The notes beneath the pieces are model-generated. The model was not told the origin of the DNA. It saw only the letters and a program-made list of their open reading frames with translations, and ran no database searches. The translations under genes were made by a program, and so were the position numbers. From Ruminococcus sp. UBA3800 (GTDB taxonomy: Bacteria > Bacillota > Clostridia > Oscillospirales > Ruminococcaceae), in assembly GCA_002368715.1 (NCBI GenBank), contig DFEO01000029.1, forward strand, positions 1 to 19,191: a stretch of 19,191 nucleotides of DNA, read 5' to 3'. The number at the start of each line of letters is the position of its first letter. The first letter of the stretch is position 1. This document shows, piece by piece, positions 16,375 through 19,191 of the stretch.

Positions 16375-18006
16375 ATGAAAATGACAGTCAGCAAGGCTAT
16401 GGTCGAGGCACTGAAAAAGGAGAATATAAAGGTCGTCTTTGGCTATCCCGGAGCTGCGATATGTCCGTTTTATGATGCTCTTCTTGAGGCGGAGAACAAC
16501 GGGGATATAAGACATATCCTTGTAAGACACGAAGCTAACGGCGGCCACGAGGCAAGCGGCTATGCCAGAATGACAGGCAGACCTGCGGTCTGTATAGCAA
16601 CATCGGGCCCCGGTGCGGTGAACCTTGTGACAGCTATCGCAACGGCTTACGCAGATTCGATACCGCTTATCTGCATAACAGGCCAGGTAAATACCGAGCA
16701 GATAGGCTCGGACGCTTTTCAGGAGGCGGATATAACAGGTGCGGCGGAGCCGTTTGTAAAGCACAGCTATCTGGTTAAGGACCCCTCTCAGATAGGCAGG
16801 ATATTCAAGGAAGCATTCTATATTGCAGGCACCGGCAGACCCGGTCCTGTGCTTATCGACGTGCCTATGGATGTCCAGAGGGCGGCTGTTGACTTCAAGT
16901 ATCCGGAGAAATGTGAGATAAGAAGCTACAAGCCCACAACAAAGGGCAATTATGTCCAGATCAAGCGTGTCATCAAGGCGCTTGAAAAGGCAAAGAAACC
17001 GCTTATCTGCATAGGCGGCGGTGTTTTTGCTTCAAATGCCAAGGAGCAGATAAACGAGCTTGCAAACAAGATGCAGATACCGGTCATAACCACGATGATG
17101 GGTATATCTGCTTTTGCGGATGACGACCCGCTTTTCTGCGGGATGATAGGCACCCACGGCGTAAAGAGGGCAAACTATGCCGTGAATGAATGTGATGTGC
17201 TTTTCCTTGTAGGTGCAAGGGTGGGCGACAGAGCGGTCAAGACGCCGCTTGCTCTTGAAAAGACAACTCAGATAATCCATATAGATATAGACCCTGCCGA
17301 GATAGGAAAGAATATCGGTGCGGATATACCGCTTGTAGGAGATGCAAGGCTGGTTCTCGAACAGCTTATCGAGATGTCCAAGCCTCTGGATCACAGCGAG
17401 TGGATAGCTCAGATAAGAGAAGTGGACGCAAAGCGTAAGCTCTCGCCTGCTCCGAAGAATACTATCCAGCCGAGAGAGTTTATTAAGAAGCTTTCCGATG
17501 CTCTGCCGGACGACGCTGTTATCTGTGCCGACGTGGGACAGAACCAGATATGGACCTGCACGAGCTACGCTTTCAGAAAGGGCGGAAGGCTGCTTACCTC
17601 GGGCGGAATGGGAACTATGGGCTATTCCGTTCCTGCGGCAATAGGCGCAAAGCTTGCGGCACACGGGAGAACTGTCTGTGCAATCTGTGGAGACGGCGCT
17701 TTCCAGATGTCTTTCATGGAGCTGGCAACTGCCGTTCAGCACGGTGTTGACATAAAGATAGTAGTTATGACGAACACAAGGCTCGGAATGGTAAGAGAGC
17801 TCCAGACGGTGGGTTATGACGACAGGCAGACAGCAGTTTTTCTTGACGGCTCGCCGGACTTTATCAAGCTCGCAGAGGCATACGGCATCAAGGCTGTGAG
17901 AGCCTATGATGAGAAGACAACAGAGCAGGCGCTGGCCCTTTTGAAGGAGCCAAAGGGCATCTGTCTCGTTGAGGTCGTTGTCGATAAGGATATGCCTACG
18001 CTTTGA
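16375..18006 (+). CDS. ilvB: Acetolactate synthase, large (catalytic) subunit
   Basis: This 543-residue thiamine-diphosphate enzyme forms 2-acetolactate or 2-aceto-2-hydroxybutyrate, the first common step of valine, leucine and isoleucine synthesis. The N-terminal domain has GYPGAAICPFYD, and Glu53 in RHEANGGHEASGYAR is the glutamate that activates the cofactor. The SGPGAVN and ITGQV motifs follow. The central domain (about 190-330) is the FAD-type fold. The C-terminal domain has MGTMGYSVPAAIGAK and the cofactor-binding GDG (439-441) with Asn467. An AGAGGAAAGGA ribosome binding site precedes the ATG. The partner ilvN lies 98 bases downstream, which marks it as the biosynthetic enzyme rather than the catabolic one. 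Confidence 0.95.
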   Translation: MKMTVSKAMVEALKKENIKVVFGYPGAAICPFYDALLEAENNGDIRHILVRHEANGGHEASGYARMTGRPAVCIATSGPGAVNLVTAIATAYADSIPLICITGQVNTEQIGSDAFQEADITGAAEPFVKHSYLVKDPSQIGRIFKEAFYIAGTGRPGPVLIDVPMDVQRAAVDFKYPEKCEIRSYKPTTKGNYVQIKRVIKALEKAKKPLICIGGGVFASNAKEQINELANKMQIPVITTMMGISAFADDDPLFCGMIGTHGVKRANYAVNECDVLFLVGARVGDRAVKTPLALEKTTQIIHIDIDPAEIGKNIGADIPLVGDARLVLEQLIEMSKPLDHSEWIAQIREVDAKRKLSPAPKNTIQPREFIKKLSDALPDDAVICADVGQNQIWTCTSYAFRKGGRLLTSGGMGTMGYSVPAAIGAKLAAHGRTVCAICGDGAFQMSFMELATAVQHGVDIKIVVMTNTRLGMVRELQTVGYDDRQTAVFLDGSPDFIKLAEAYGIKAVRAYDEKTTEQALALLKEPKGICLVEVVVDKDMPTL

Positions 18007-18062
18007 ACGGGGCTGTTTTAACAGTATAAGATAAAGATGTTCAAAAAAAATTAACAATCAGA

Positions 18063-18083
18063 TGTTATAATATTCAGAGATTT
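18063..18083 (+). promoter_or_regulatory. Extended -10 promoter and CodY-box-like site before ilvN
   Basis: TGTTATAAT (18063-18071) is a TGn-extended -10 with no good -35. Overlapping it at 18069-18083, AATATTCAGAGATTT matches 12 of 15 positions of the CodY consensus AATTTTCWGAAAATT. CodY represses branched-chain amino-acid genes in many Firmicutes. Whether this organism has CodY is unknown. Confidence 0.4.
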
Positions 18084-18104
18084 CGCAAATGGAGGAATTT
18101 AAAT

Positions 18105-18602
18105 ATGAAGCACACGATTTCTGTTCTTGTTGAGAACCACAGCGGTGTTCTTTCGAGAATATCGGGTCTGTTTTCAAGAAGAGGCTTCAATATCGAAAGT
18201 CTGGCGGTAGGTCCGACTCACGATCCTTCGGTCTCGAGGATCACTATCGTTGCTGACGGTGACGAGCATACGGTAGAGCAGATCGAAAAGCAGCTCAACA
18301 AGCTTATCGAAGTCATAAAGGTCAAGACCTTTGCAAAGGACGAGTTCCTTGCAAGAGAGGCTATGATAGTCAAGCTTTCGGTCAGTGCTGCCAAGCGCAG
18401 CGAGGTCATGACCATTGCGGAGATAACGGGTGCAAAGGTAATGGACATGACCCTTTCCACTATGACGCTCGAGCTTTGCGACACCTATGCTAACCTTTGC
18501 AGATTTGAAGAGGTCATCGAGCCTTATGGGATAGTAGAGATGGTAAGGACAGGAACTATCGCTATTGAGAAGGGTTCGGAGGTACTGAACCCGAAAAAGT
18601 AA
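18105..18602 (+). CDS. ilvN: Acetolactate synthase, small (regulatory) subunit
   Basis: This 165-residue ACT-domain protein binds IlvB, raises its activity and mediates feedback inhibition by valine. The N-terminal ACT domain (about 3-75) contains VLVENHSGVLSRISGLFSRRGFNIESLAVG, where the Gly-rich turn and Asn line the valine site in this family. The C-terminal small-subunit domain covers about 80-160 (REAMIVKLSV, then GIVEMVRTGTIAIEKG). GGAGG (18091-18095) lies nine bases before the ATG. The gene ends 63 bases before ilvC. A possible separate promoter upstream could allow it to be expressed independently of ilvB. Confidence 0.96.
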   Translation: MKHTISVLVENHSGVLSRISGLFSRRGFNIESLAVGPTHDPSVSRITIVADGDEHTVEQIEKQLNKLIEVIKVKTFAKDEFLAREAMIVKLSVSAAKRSEVMTIAEITGAKVMDMTLSTMTLELCDTYANLCRFEEVIEPYGIVEMVRTGTIAIEKGSEVLNPKK

Positions 18603-18610
18603 GTCTTATA

Positions 18611-18624
18611 TAGCCGAAGGGCTA
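18611..18624 (+). other. Small hairpin in the ilvN-ilvC gap
   Basis: TAGCC (18611-18615) and GGCTA (18620-18624) form a 5-bp stem with a GAAG loop. A T-rich but interrupted stretch follows (18635-18650). It is too weak for a firm terminator call; it could be a partial attenuator or a processing site. Confidence 0.35.
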
Positions 18625-18635
18625 CATAAATATAG

Positions 18636-19191
<556 letters not shown>

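Overview
The window reads as chromosomal housekeeping DNA from a strictly anaerobic Clostridia-type Firmicute. A Ruminococcus-like member of the Oscillospiraceae is my best guess. This rests on the class III (oxygen-sensitive) ribonucleotide reductase, a Firmicute-style AddAB recombination nuclease, a B12-dependent methionine synthase split from its reactivation domain, strong GGAGG ribosome binding sites, near-consensus sigma-A promoters, and frequent use of ATA (Ile) and AGA/AGG (Arg) codons at roughly balanced GC. The taxonomic call comes from memory, not from a search.

Layout. (1) 1-2322: the 3' part of nrdD, a strong hairpin terminator, then nrdG, its radical-SAM activase. The nrdD reading frame stops where the glycyl-radical motif should begin. 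(2) 2321-2580, minus strand: a 66-residue single-pass membrane protein that shares a bidirectional terminator with nrdG and has its own near-perfect promoter. (3) 2672-7781: a second near-perfect promoter drives asnB (glutamine-hydrolysing asparagine synthase). Two genes follow closely: a stand-alone methionine-synthase reactivation protein and a MetH lacking that domain, so the two together reconstitute one full-length MetH. A terminator closes the block. (4) 7787-7978: a small putative lipoprotein whose Shine-Dalgarno lies inside the metH terminator stem. (5) 8021-15215: promoter, addB and addA (overlapping by 4 bases), and a terminator. (6) 15225-16260: promoter, a membrane-anchored stalked envelope protein of unknown function, and a terminator. 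(7) 16306-19191: promoter, ilvB, ilvN and the 5' part of ilvC, the branched-chain amino-acid pathway. An extra extended -10 promoter and a CodY-box-like sequence lie in front of ilvN.

How the genes work together. NrdG installs the radical on NrdD for anaerobic dNTP synthesis. The reactivation protein would re-methylate the cobalamin of MetH. AddA and AddB form one helicase-nuclease for double-strand-break repair. IlvBN makes acetolactate or acetohydroxybutyrate, which IlvC reduces and isomerises. I found no mobile element, CRISPR array, RNA gene or phage gene. No gene-free stretch exceeds 300 bases; the longest are 2522-2765 and 16159-16374, and both hold promoters or terminators. The observations most worth checking are the missing glycyl-radical segment of nrdD, the sequestered ribosome binding site at 7773-7777, the degenerate P-loop of AddB, and the two small or unknown envelope proteins.
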